A DNA stretch of 64,000 bases, from contig NC_084769.1 in assembly GCF_028858725.1 (NCBI RefSeq), positions 10,417,501 through 10,481,500 of the forward strand, given 5' to 3'. The notes under the pieces were generated by a model. It searched no databases, was not told the origin of the DNA, and saw only the letters and a program-made list of their open reading frames with translations. The DNA comes from Colius striatus (Eukaryota; Chordata; Aves; Coliiformes; Coliidae). Below, one piece after another: positions 20,340 to 32,200 of this stretch. Made by a program: the position numbers and the translations under genes. Position 1 is the stretch's first letter. Each line of letters opens with the position of its first letter.

Positions 20340-20960
20340 CCCCCATCCCGCATTCACAATATCATATCATTTACTCGCACAGAAATTGGGTTTATTTATA
20401 TTTAAGTTAGCAAAATTGAAATCTTTATCCCAAAAGCGAGCGTGGGTACTTAATTAAATTCTAATTAGGACACTATCAATATCCCATTTAGCCACGTAGC
20501 CTTTGTGAGCCGCGGTCCCTTTCAGAGCTGTAAATGGGGGCTCGCTGCCTTATCTCTCCTGCAAGAGACGCCTTGAGAAGGGCTGCAAAAGATAATTTAT
20601 AGGTTTTAATTACTCTTCATTCCGCCTGATCAGCTTGGCGTTCATCACAGGACGGCGAATAAAACCTGGTCAAAAGCACTGTCACTATTCCCTGGCAAGA
20701 CGCTTAATCAAAGTAAGCAGGGCCATATTACACGCTGCGAGCTTCTTCACGTAATTTCCCAGCTGCTGATAAAGCTAGTTGAATAATGCTGCAGTCCTTC
20801 GGAGACACCATTTACAGAAATGACTTTATTGACGGCTTAACGTCGGTAATTCATTTTACCTTTCATGTATTGGGAGCCCGGATTTGTTACAGTAATAGGA
20901 TGATAAATGTCCTGGCGGCCCTATAGCTTTTATTATTGAATACAATACACACACCCATCC
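20340..20960. promoter_or_regulatory. Candidate conserved enhancer block
   Basis: About 600 bp of AT-rich, repeat-free sequence upstream of EN1 dense with homeodomain cores (CTTAATTAAATTCTAATTAG at 20449-20468; GGTTTTAATTAC near 20602; GGTAATTCA near 20845). It keeps moderate GC content and isolated CpGs typical of slowly evolving non-coding DNA. There is no open frame. It is the most enhancer-like block in the window by texture; conservation itself cannot be tested here. Confidence 0.45.
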
Positions 20961-21049
20961 TTAAATGTTCCAAAATTGGGTAACAAAAGGGAGAGAGAGA
21001 GAAATCGAAGCTTTTAACTATTTAATTTGCCTTCCTGAGAGCGGGGAGG

Positions 21050-21070
21050 GGGCGAAGTGTGTGTATGTAC

Positions 21071-21107
<37 letters not shown>

Positions 21108-21140
21108 TCTGTGCGTTTGTGTATGTGCGTGCATGTGTGC
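21050..21140. repeat. (TG)n microsatellite
   Basis: About 18 uninterrupted GT units at 21071-21106 with degenerate TG-rich flanks, followed by a G-run at 21144-21158. Confidence 0.95.
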
Positions 21141-21159
21141 ACGGGGCGGGGGGGGGGAT

Positions 21160-22130
21160 GGATTATTTCGTCTGGAGTCCTCCCTTTTTCTAGAAACTGT
21201 TCTGGATTTTCAAGGCTTCTCTATAAATTGAGTAGGTTTGTGTGCGGAAGGGGTGGGGGATCGGATGGATGAATGAGGAGGGGTTAAAGGAGAAGACGAT
21301 GTATATTTTCCAGGCTGGATATTTTTTCCACCTCGACCCTTCCTATCTAAATAGATAAATATTACTCTCCGGCTAGCAGATAGTTACAGTAATCGGGGTA
21401 ATATGTCTACACCGTGTCTTAAGGATGGAAGGTTGAAAAAAAAAAAAAAGAATGTAAGAAGAATCCTTTCTGAGTCACAAATCCCTCTGTAACTCGTGGG
21501 TGCCGCTGGGTTTCGGGGCGCACGTCGGGGCCCCGCGAAGCCCCATGGCCGTCGCCGTCGGGGGAGAGGCCCGTCATGCAGAGCCACCGGTGCGTCCAGC
21601 GGGGCCGAGGCACCCGGTGCTTCCCAGAAAGGCCTCCGGTGGCCAGGGCCGAGCTGCGGCGCTTCCCTCCCCTCGGAAGTGCCCCGGTGCTGGCTGAGGC
21701 TCTTGAAGGGTGATGTCCTCAGCGTGACTCGGTTCTGGGGCGTGGGTCAGTCGTTCTGGTGTGGAGAGGGAGAAAATGAAATATAGGAGGGTGGAAGCAT
21801 CCGAAGGGCGGTGGAGCTGGGCCGGGACCCCCGGTGTCCACCGTCCGGCTGCAGCGAGGGCAGCCGCTTCGCCCCCGCAGCTCAGCACCAGCCCGCAGCC
21901 CGCAGCCTCTTTGGAAAGCAGGAGAAAGAATTTCTCCGATTTCGTTGTATTTAGTTTCTTTTTCTTCTTCTTCTTTCTTTTTTTCTTTTCTTTTCTTATT
22001 CTCCTTTTCATCTTTTCGAGGAAAGCCACCAAAGGGAGGAGATTTTAAAATTTAAATTTAAAATAAAATTAAAATCGAATCAAAAAAACCTTTTTTTTTT
22101 TTTTTCCTCCTTTTTTCTTCGTCGGCGCCC
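21160..22130. other. EN1 upstream flank, no gene seen
   Basis: A GC-rich segment (21490-21900) between AT-rich ones. A pyrimidine/T-rich stretch at 21950-22020 gives chance low-complexity frames. TTTAAAATTTAAATTTAAAA-type sequence follows at about 22043-22065 and a T14 run near 22091. Confidence 0.5.
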
Positions 22131-22560
22131 TTATAGGAAGGAGGAAGTATAGAAACGTGGTTAATATACGCTGTGGTAATCCTATTTCTAGGTCTAGATC
22201 AGATCTCATTGGGGCCTTTGCTGAAGGACATAAATGAGTTGTTCTAATACAATAGATTTCATCCTTCCTACAGGGACTGGCTGACCAGCGGTTTTGTTAA
22301 AAGTGAATGCGAATAGATTTCTGCTACAAGTGCAGCATTATTATTATGAGCTGTAAGGTCAGACTATACATTCCGGGTCCCCAAAGCCTATAGACCCTGG
22401 GAAATGCGCGGGATATACCACGTCATTATACCTGACAGTCTCTTCAATAGACTAATTCAATTATCGCTTGGGGATTCAGTCTTCATTGAGAGCGATAATA
22501 GCAGCGTAATTCGTTGGTAAATAGGTATTGGAAGCAGCCCCGCTCGAAACTTTTCTCGGG
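22130..22560. promoter_or_regulatory. Candidate conserved enhancer block
   Basis: Repeat-free AT-rich block with no open frame and ordered motifs: TAAGGTCA half-site (near 22351), GACTAATTCAATTATCGC (near 22451), GCGATAATAGCAGCGTAATT (22493-22511). Occasional CpGs persist outside any island. Proposed as an EN1 distal element from texture and position about 4 kb upstream of the promoter. Confidence 0.4.
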
Positions 22561-23024
22561 GCACAGGTTTCTATCTCTGGGATTCCAAATCTATGCCGGC
22601 ACAAGCGCGGGGAGCGGGGAGGGTGAAAGGGCTGTTTTTTGCTGCAGAGGAGGGCCTGGCTGCGGGGAGACCCGGGCTCTGCCGGACGCAGCAGCAGCCC
22701 CGCACCCCGGTCCGGACGGGCAGCGCGGCCGTCCCGATTCCCCGAGAAGATCCCGGGACGGCGGGGATGTTGTGCCCTGGTGTCCTGGTGTACAGTTATG
22801 AATCAATTACCGTCCAGGACCACCCCCACCCCAGCAAAGCAGCCCAGCTCTCAAGTCACAGGGAACTTTAGGAAATATTTGGTTTTATTTACTTCATTGT
22901 CTATGTCCGCTTCCTAAGCTGGACGGGGCTGAAAACACGCCGAGGAAGTTTCACGGGAGAGAAAAAACAGAGAAAACCGATTTTTCTATTCTCAGTGGTA
23001 TTATTGGTTTCTATCTTTTCCCAC

Positions 23025-23447
23025 AAGAAAAAAAAAAAACAAAGACAGAGAAAGAGAAAGAAAAAAAAGTAAAAAAAAGAAAGAGAAAAGAGAAAATACA
23101 AAATAAAAAGGTAAACAAAAGGAACGTAGAAAAGTAAAAGGAATTAGAAGATGAAATTAAAAAGAAAAAATAATGGGGAAAAAAATCGATGAAAAAGAAA
23201 AACAGGAAACCAGAAAAGATAGAGGGGAAAAAGAAAGAAGCGTAGAAATCAGAAAAATAAAAATGAGAAGGGAAAAAAAAATAAGCAGGAGAAAATAAAA
23301 GAACAGAAAACATTTGAGAAAGAAAAGAAAAGAAAAGAAAAGAAAAGAAAAGAAAAGAAAAGAAAAGAAAAGAAAAGAAAAGAAAAGAAAAGAAAAGAAA
23401 AGAAAAGAAAAGAAAAGAAAAGAAAAGAAAAGAAAAGAAAAGAAAAG
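23025..23447. repeat. 420-bp purine tract with (AGAAA)n microsatellite
   Basis: An almost uninterrupted A/G-rich strand ending in about 26 perfect AGAAA units at 23319-23447. The long low-complexity frames on both strands (KEKKRKEKK-like, or FSFLFFSFLF-like on the other strand) are products of the repeat, not genes. Mirror-symmetric purine tracts of this length can form triplex DNA. Confidence 0.95.
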
Positions 23448-25299
23448 CCCGCTGCTTTCCTGGCTTCAAACGTCTTCCCATCTGCTTCCCAAGCCCCCTC
23501 CCGCCTCCCACCCACGGCTGCAGTCCACCCTACCTCGCTGCGAGCAGCCCAAGTCACCTGGATCGGCTGCTTTCAGCAGCCCCGGCTGCGAGGCCGTTTC
23601 TCGGGGCTGCACCCGCGGAGGACAGCGCAGCTTCCCGGTCCCAGCGGCTGCTCCAGCCCGGTCCGCCTCCCCGTCCGTCTGGTTTAAGTTACGGTGGATG
23701 TTTCTGAGCGCTGCTTTACCCCGTCTCGGGGCAGATTCTCTTGTCTCCTCGCTACATACCTTACGAACAGTGGCTGAAAGTTTTGTGGCAGGGTTTGGGT
23801 CCTCACCCGTCTCTGCTCCAGCGGGCTGGTGCCCCCTCACACCGTATCGGGCTGCCTCGAACCCACTGACATTTTAAAATATGTTTTCAATTTCCTCCGT
23901 CTCTCCCTACCTACGTCTCTCCCTGCTCCTGTCTCTGCTCGGGAGCCGTGCCGCCCGAGGAAGGGCCGGGGATGCTTTCGCCGCCCGGACCCGCGGGATG
24001 GCGCCGGGGCCGGGGCCGGGGCCGTGGCCACTCCGCGGGGCTCCGTTGGGGGTTGGGGGGGGGGGTTGGGGGGATGGGCTCCCTGCACGGGCAGGGTGCC
24101 GAGGCTCGGCGTTGGGAACGACCCCCCAGCACTTTTCCCCCCTCGAGTGTGTTCAGGGGTTCTTGGTGTCACGAAAGCCTTTAGCTTCCCTGGCTTTCGG
24201 ATTTTTGGCTGACAAAGCGGCACACGCTGCACCAGTACCCACGCTGCACACTCGCTGCTCTGCTGTGAGTGTAGGTTCAGGGAGGGTCTGGATCCAGCTC
24301 CACGCTGACCGGCCGTGTCTCCCAGACCACACGTGCAACTCTTCTGTGTGTGTGTTTGCGTGTGAGGGTTTACGCTTGCATATGTGTGCCTGAACGTGTG
24401 TGCAGCAGGCGTGGAGGGGAATATTTCCTTGCACACACGCGTGTGCAAATCGGTGCAATTGTTAGAGAGTACACAAGGGCACGACATCCCTCAACCCCGT
24501 CCCAGGGTTCCCCGTCAGCCCTAGGACCACCTTGAGGGGCTCCCCCTGAAAACTCCGCATCCACCCCACGCACGGAAACAGAGGGACAGTCGCCGTGGGA
24601 AGTTTGCCTAACTCTTGGCATGGAAGGATGCTCCCCGGGCTCCTCTCCCCTTCTCTCAGGTGGACGCCTTTCTCAGCTCACTGAAGTCTGTCTTCTGGGA
24701 TGACTGGGGTTCTCCAGCAAGGAGGTGGTGGGGGAATGTGTAGAGAATGATCCAGCCTTTATTTTTTTGACCCTGAGGTCCAAACAGCAGCATCGATGCC
24801 GGGGGGCATGGGTGTCATCATTGCTCCCCTCCCAGTCTGCAGGCAGCTGCCGGCTTTCTCTTTACCAGTGCTCTGGAAGGCAGTCGGGCCCCATGTCCCT
24901 CGCCACAGCCGAGCCCCCTCTGTCATTTCACATCTCCCCATCTCCTGGACGGGGCTGCGGGACGGGCCCCGGGCCCAGGAGGCGATGCCGGGATGCGGGG
25001 TGAGGGGGTCCCGGCCTGCGCCCAGGACAAGGGTGCAGACACAGAGGAAGTTTGAGACGAGGAGAAAAGGAGGGGGTGAAGGGGGTTGGGGGCGGGGAGG
25101 GGGGGGTGAGAGGAAATCCTTTGTGTTTTTGTCCTCCTTTGTTCCGGAATTAACTTGACCAGTGGGGCTGGGAAGCAGCACGATTTCGTTTTGAAAAAGC
25201 AGGAGGGAGGGGGGGCCTTTTGATCCTCGTCGGGAAAAATGGTGCTCGAGGAGGTGACTGGAGGCTTTGGCACCGGCGCTGCGGTCTCTCTGCGGAGGC
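23448..25299. other. GC-rich then mixed flank, no gene seen
   Basis: CpG-rich blocks (23450-24140 and 24940-25110), a G-run at 24050-24071, and TG-rich sequence at 24340-24400. Chance frames of up to 236 codons overlap on both strands and show no domains. No convincing exon. Confidence 0.45.
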
Positions 25300-26160
25300 T
25301 CACAGCAAAATTTCGTTGAAGGCAATATTTCTGCCTTCCATGGGAACTTTCGGCGTTAATTAGCCACGTTGCTTCTGCGAGAGGGGCTTGCTCTTCTCTG
25401 CTCATCCCTTCTCGATGTGAGAAAACAGTTTGTGTAGGTCTAAAACGCAGCAAGACAAAATAATCAGCCTTAAAAGTACGTGTTGGTTTGGTGAGGTGGA
25501 GGGGGGGGGGAGGGAAGGGAACGGGGCAGAGAGTGAAGCAAAATAAGTCTATTGCCTGGAGAAATGATGCAATGTTACTGCTGCCCAGTGGCAGTAACCG
25601 GAATTGGGTCATTTTAGGGACAAACGCTGACAAAATTCAAGTCACGTCCACTTTTGATATAAGGATGTGTCCTCTTTAAAAATTGTTATGCAAAAGACTC
25701 TCGTACGTGATCTTCTGGCGATAAAAAGCAGCAAGCCAAATATTGGAGCCCGAGTCAATAATGTATGAACAGATTAAGCAACCTTTCTCCCAGGCAATTA
25801 TTTCAGCAACTGAAAACCTCTCTCGCTCCAAATTTCCAAAATAATAATAACAATAATAGCAAAAGTAAATAAAGCCAGGCGCGAGTGCTATGGTCTCCTG
25901 CTCTTTGCCTCTTGCTAGGGGAGGTTGAGCGGGTTTGTTTCCAGCCGGGGAGAGTAGCCGAGGAGGTATTTAAAACAGCAGCAACCTGAAAAATCGCAAC
26001 AATTCATAACAATCTATAGATCTCGGGAGTGAACAGGCAGATCACGGAGACACCGGCCTGCCTGGATTTATTTGTCTTTAAAGCTCCGGGTAAATTAAGT
26101 TTCCGGCTGTGTAATTCTAACAAAAGGTGATAGAAAACGCGCTGGGGGAGTAATAGATGG
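25300..26160. promoter_or_regulatory. Candidate conserved non-coding cluster
   Basis: AT-rich, largely frame-free sequence with homeodomain cores (GGCGTTAATTAGCCACG at 25352-25368; CAGGCAATTATTTCAGCAAC near 25793) and TTGCAT-like octamer relatives, interrupted by a G-run at 25500-25511. Part of it contains an (AAT)n-like run near 25842-25857. Tentative regulatory call. Confidence 0.35.
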
Positions 26161-26243
26161 TGGCACCGAGAATCAGAGGGGGGAATGGGTTTAATGCTGA
26201 TTTATGTGCCGAGGGCCCGGGCACCGCGGGAGCAACGCGAACA

Positions 26244-26296
26244 GCTCCGCGGGTGCGTGGGCTGCGCGGGGGCTCCGCGGGTGCGTGGGTTCTGCG
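26244..26296. repeat. 28-bp CpG-rich tandem duplication
   Basis: GCTCCGCGGGTGCGTGGG occurs at 26244-26261 and again, unchanged, at 26272-26289; each copy is followed by a CTGCG stretch. The exact identity suggests a recent duplication. Confidence 0.8.
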
Positions 26297-26299
26297 ATG

Positions 26300-29200
26300 G
26301 GAGGCGGGAGCACGGCTGGAGGCAGCGACCTGTGGAAGTGGCTCTTCCCTGAGCTCCCCGGGAGGCTGCTGCCCTGCGTGGGGGAGATACGTGCCTCCCT
26401 GGCTGAGATCGCAGGGAGAGCACGGGAGGGAAAGAAATCCGGCCACAGGAAGAGGGCAGCGGGTGCGAGCAGGGCGTCTGGCAGCAGGGATCCAGCTGCC
26501 TTTGGCCTCCCGGCAAGGGGTAGAAGCCAGAGAGCTGGCATGGGTCTCCCTAAGCCATCCTTGTGTCTAAAGTCGCTGCAAAGCTTTAGGACAGAAAACC
26601 CTCTGTCACCTGCTTGCAGGCTACTTTTTTCCTCCTTTTTTTGCTTTGTGCACCTTACTCTGTGGCTGCTGGGCACTGCTGGCCATGTAGCGGGCAAGAT
26701 TTCCTTTGCCTACTTATCTCTGGCTCCATGATAAAATCTTTCCCTTTACTTCACTAGTTCTGACCTTGGTCTTGAATTTGGTCGACAATGCAGTGACAAT
26801 AACTAGCCGTTCATTTTAGTTGCAAAAGCAGAGAGAAGGTCAAAAGCAAAGAACCTGAACTTTCTGGAGACAGGCTTGGCAGAGACCCAGGTCTGCACCC
26901 TCCAGGAGAAACTGCAATTGGGGTTGAAGAGAGGGACAGGATTTTGGAGCCTGGTGAGAGGAAGACTAAAAATTATTTGGGAGCAATGATTTCTTCTGGT
27001 GCATATGATCCAAGAGGTCTTGCAGGAGCACCAAGCTGTAGGAGCACCCAGCCTCAGCAACCTGCTACAGACATGCCAGAGTACAATAGACATACGGGCT
27101 AGCATGGCACTCACCTGCACACCCAGCCCTGCAGCCAAATCCCACATCCCTCTCCAGACAGCAGCCTTACATTCCTGAGCTAGACAAATGATGAAAAAGT
27201 TCCAGTTACCGTCTAATGAAAGGCCTCCATCTCCCTTTCCCCAGAGGTTTCCGATGCACATATAATTAGCTCTCAATATTTCATGAATATGGGGTTTTAC
27301 TAATTCCTTTTCACTCAGGAGATTTCGCATTCGCTGTTTTACCCTCTGTCATTTTGCACAAAGCCGTGGCTCTGGGAAGGAAGGGTGGTTATGGGTTGGG
27401 GAGGGTTCTTCTAGCTGGATACACAACACCGCTCAGCAGCCTGAGGCCTCGCCCCAGACATCCTGAGAGACACAGATCCCAAATGAAGGACCACAGTGGG
27501 GATATTTTGGTTTTTTCCCATGCAGAAAATGAAATGTTCTGTGGGATTTCAGTCCTTTGGGGCAAGCATTTCTTTGGATGGGTATTAATTCAGGAGCAAG
27601 CCTTCTGCTTCTGAGTTACAGCACATTTTGGAGGGAGATTGGTACTTTTTGACCAAAAAGATCATTAGTCTCAGACAAACCAGGAGGTAGAAGTCAAGCC
27701 AGATGTCATTAAAAATTATCATACAATAACAGCTCCAAACCATCTGATTACTATGCATTCACAGTAGTAAGAACAGCTCTATGCTCCCTGTCTGCGTAAC
27801 AAATGGCAAAGCTACCCCTGCACCATCTTCATTTCTATTCCATCTGGTTCACTAGAAGGCAGTGGGGTAAAAGTTCTTGTGTTCATAGTTGGCAGAGAAA
27901 AAAAAAACTTTGAAAGTCTTCTGTTTCTGCCCCAGTACCAGATTGGTTCTGGGCAAGGGCACTGAGGATGCCCTTCATGTGCAGGACTAAAACACAGTCA
28001 GATCTACCACAAAGCCTCCCTTTCCATTTTGATTCTCCTGCTAGAGCTGCCTTCATGTTACACAGGGTCTGCCCCTGGCACCCACATGTCACCCTGGTAT
28101 TCAGCACCCTCTTGTCTCTGCAAATAGTTGCATTAAGCAGAAATCTGATCACCTCTGTAGGTAAAAAGAAAGTTTTAAACTTGAGAGGCTGAAGAAGACC
28201 TTCAGCTGCTGCAGGGCAGGCTTTGCTGGGCTGACTGTGCAGCAATAGCCATCCTCTAATCATGCTATAGATATTGACTACATCTGTTTTTTTTCTTGTC
28301 ATGCTTCATCTGAATGTATGTGTCTCGAATAAAGTAATGTAAAGATAGTTAAAACCTGGGGGAGTTCTCCTAAACACAATGGCACAAAAAAAGTTTAGTC
28401 CTTGCTTTCAAGCAGACTCAGACCAACAGGCTTTTCACCACATTGCCTTAGTGCTGAACGTTGGCATTTGCAATGCAGTAGATGTGTTTCTGTAAAGGCA
28501 ACCCCCCAGCCAGAAACAGCTCATTAAAAATCCCATTATCCCCATAACTTGCTTATTATTAATTTAAATGTCTGTCTTACCATTTGTAAGAAGGAAAACA
28601 AATCCTAAGCCAAACGATACTTGCAATCACTGAGCCTGGTGGGCGATGGATTTTATTTGCTGCATGTTTTCAGTTGGATGTTGAAGAGGTTTTTCAGTTT
28701 ACAGCAACTGCTGTCTCTCTATGGGGTCCATTGAAGGATAGCTTTGTTTTCTCAAATTAAACTCTGTGAGTCACTAGTTCCTGTGCTTTGCCTATTTCTT
28801 AATAACAACTTTACACTTATATGGGCCTTTTCTATTTCTTAATAACAACTTTACTCTTATATGGGCCTTTTCCACCCTACAATTCTCTAGTAATTTATTA
28901 GGAAGCCAAGAGGAGCTGGTGAAAGGGAGAGGAGTTCCATGAGTGACTGACAGGGGTGCAGGATCAGGACCTGCAGGCATTCTGCTGAGCTCTGAGTCAC
29001 GATCAACACAATTTTTCCCTGTGTCAGGGACAGACGGTTCATTCCCATCATGTCTGTCTGTGGGTGCATGCAGTAAGATTTTCCTGTACTCATCAGTCAG
29101 GAGTGATGGTGCAAGTAGTGCAACCCCATAGAAGTTAGCATGTTTGAGGGTTATAAACCCAGGTCTATGCTGCCTACAGGGAACATCTCAGAAGCTGAAA

Positions 29201-32200
29201 ATATCTCCTTTATCTCTCTCAGGAGTGACATACAGCAGAGGCACGAACGCTTAGGGAGAAAGGGCTTATTCATTGCTGCTCAGGGCTGAGATGGCCAGTG
29301 CTGAGACCCTAGGCAGAGCAGCTGCAGGCACTGCTGTGCTGTGTCCTGTGGGTCCTGTGGACCCCGAGGGATCTAGAGCCATTCAGACAATTCTTTGGTG
29401 TGCAGGGAAGGTGTGGCAGGAAGGCCCTCGCAGAGAATTGCTCTTCTTTTGACCGTTTTCTGCTGCACTGTGCTTACTCTTTAGTCTGGTTTTCAATGTA
29501 TGCTCTTCACTGTATGTCCCGTGACTTCAGAAGTCATTGCAGATTTTAATCCAATGGTGATTTACTGATCCACATATCTCATCTGTGTGGTGGGGGCAGG
29601 TCATAGGTGTGACAAAATAGGGGCAAATTCTCACTTGGAGTAAAGGATGATGGAGAGGTGGCTTCAGCGAGCGGGGCTGTCCCAGCTCCAGTGCTCACAG
29701 GCTGCTCACAGGCTGACCGGAGCTGACATCGCCAGCACCTTTCCTGGGATTATTAATGACTTTTTTTTGTTCAAATGCTGGTTTCCAGAGACATCTTGTG
29801 GCTTTCACCGGCCATCGCAGCTGAGCTGCTCCAGAGCCCAGCACGCTGCTCCTCCCTCAGTCATGGATAGCCAAGCTGCTTCACAAGCTGTTTGCACCCT
29901 GAATGAGGTTTATTTATTTCTATTTTACCCCTCGATATATATATTCTGCTTTGTGGCACTGTCCTCTCACATACAGCTCAGGCTAGGGGATGGGTATAAG
30001 CATAAGTCTTGCTGGAGAGAAGACTTCTGCAGAAATGTCACCGGTGTGAGAACCCTCCCGTGCTGGTGTCAACACAGAAGGGGATCAGTGCTTGCTCCCT
30101 GCACAACACTCAGCACTGGTGCCTTGGAAGCTAATGCAGCACAGGGTTGTGGGGTTTGTTTTGTTTTGTTTTTTCATTAGCTCCTTCAATGATAGTGCTA
30201 AAAAGATAGAGAAACACAAAGCAAAAGTACTTTTTTAAGAAGCAGGGGAAGAGCAGTTGGTGCATGGGCAGAAGCTGTGGGCTGTCTGTGCATCCCTGAA
30301 TGCTGCAGAGAGGGCCATCTCCAGCCCTTGCAGCACAGACTTCCAAGAGCAACTTCTCAGCTGAAGTGGGAGGGACAAACCCCACTGGGGTGTGCAAGAT
30401 GATCCTTTTCAGAAAGCAGATTGTAGGAAGCAAACAGTGGGAGCTGGACCCCATGACCATGAAGGTCCCATCCATCATGGTCCCATCCATCCCTACACTG
30501 TCTGCACAAGTGGTGGAGCAAAAGCTTCCAGACTGAAGAGAACAAGGCACTGCTGGGGCTTTTAAAATCTTTTCAGAAGTAATGAATTAGCAGTAATTAT
30601 TCAGCATTTAAATCACTCGGCGTCAACAGATCTCTTCTTGTAAACCTCTTGGTTAGACTACAAGCCCATCATTTTGTCTACCAGGGTGGCTTGTAGCAGC
30701 AAGCACGGGCAGCCCCACACCCCCGAGCACATGCAGTGCTGCCAGCTGACTCCTCACTCATGGCACAGAAGGAAGCTGCTGGCTTCAGGCAGGGAAATGA
30801 AGGTTGCTCCTCAAGATTCAGGCACCCCAAAGGTTGCCATGGTGCCATGCTAGACAAGATCTGTCTGCCCAACACCCAGTTAATCCTCATTCCTTTCAGT
30901 GGGGAGATGGCAGCTAGAACTCTGGTGTCTGAGCTGGCAGATTACTTGTCTCCAGCCTGCCAGGGATTCCCTTCCGATTGCGCAAAGAAAGCTTCAGAGA
31001 TGCAGGGTGGTTTTAAATGTGTATTCCACAGCCACACAGACTCTTGCTGGGTTCAAGCCATCTATGCAATCTACGCTTTCCCACTGGTGTATCATTTTCT
31101 TGGCACTTTCCTTGCAACAGGTGGGCTGCAATGTAAGGAAACGTAATGTGTCTGCCTCACTCTCGACTAAGAAGAAAGATTTACTACAGAAGACACATTG
31201 CTTACAGTTTTATGGAGATTTTTTATCTAAAGCCATGTAACACCCTATGGCGGGGGTCCACAACCTTGAGAAAGTCTCAGAACATCCAAACAAATGCTTT
31301 CAAGCAGGAAAGCAGCCAAGTTACCATGTCTGTGCACAACATCAGGACGCTGGGCTGGGAACTGCAGCTGAGATCACACAGTGCTCTAACCCCATTTCGC
31401 CTGTCTGGAGTCCAAGGAACCTTACCTAATTTATCCAGCCCTCGAGGAGGGAAGATATCATGGATGAAAAATTACTTCCAGGGCGTCCTGGACAATGTGT
31501 TGGCTCAGATAGCTCACTGCACTCTGTCCTCAAGGTAATCGTCAGCATCTGCATCCAAGAGATGGTCAAGCCCCTAATATGGCCTTGGCAGTGGCAGCTA
31601 CGGACTTGATCACATCAGTGGGTTAAGAGCTCTGTCTCTTGGCCTCTTACAGATGTGAGATGCTATGTAGAGAGTACAAGCAGGGTGCCAGAAGCACGAG
31701 TGACCTGGTGCCCCTTCTTTGCTGCTCGAAGCAGTTTTTCTGTGTGGGGCTGTAGTTTGGTACAAAATCTGCAGGGAGAGCCAGCCCCTCTGTCACAGGC
31801 ACCGTCACGAAGCAACAAGCACGTCGTGAGTTACGACCACTAAACAGCAAGGCAACACTAATAAATCTTAATCTGAAGGCTGATAAACTGTAAAACACAA
31901 CATAAAATATGATGCATGGGTTGGTGTTGAGCCTGCAAGCCTCTGATCTGTTCCCATGGGGGCAAATTCTGGCTGATTTTTACTGATGGAGCTCAAAGCG
32001 GGCCAGCTGCAGTCACCCAGGCTAAAGCCAGCCTCATGGCTCTTATCTAAATAATTCCTAGTTATTAATAACTTTTATGGTTGGTACGTGGGACTGAATG
32101 GCTTGTGCTTTTTCAGTGAGGATAAGCCACTCAATCATGTAAAGCCTCACCTAAGAGATGTTGCTAGATGAATCATTTAGGTTGATTGAGGGCTGTGTAA

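Noticed and set aside
23314-23877. Lys/Glu-rich 187-codon frame and its Phe/Ser-rich antisense partner
   Set aside because: Produced by the (AGAAA)n microsatellite.
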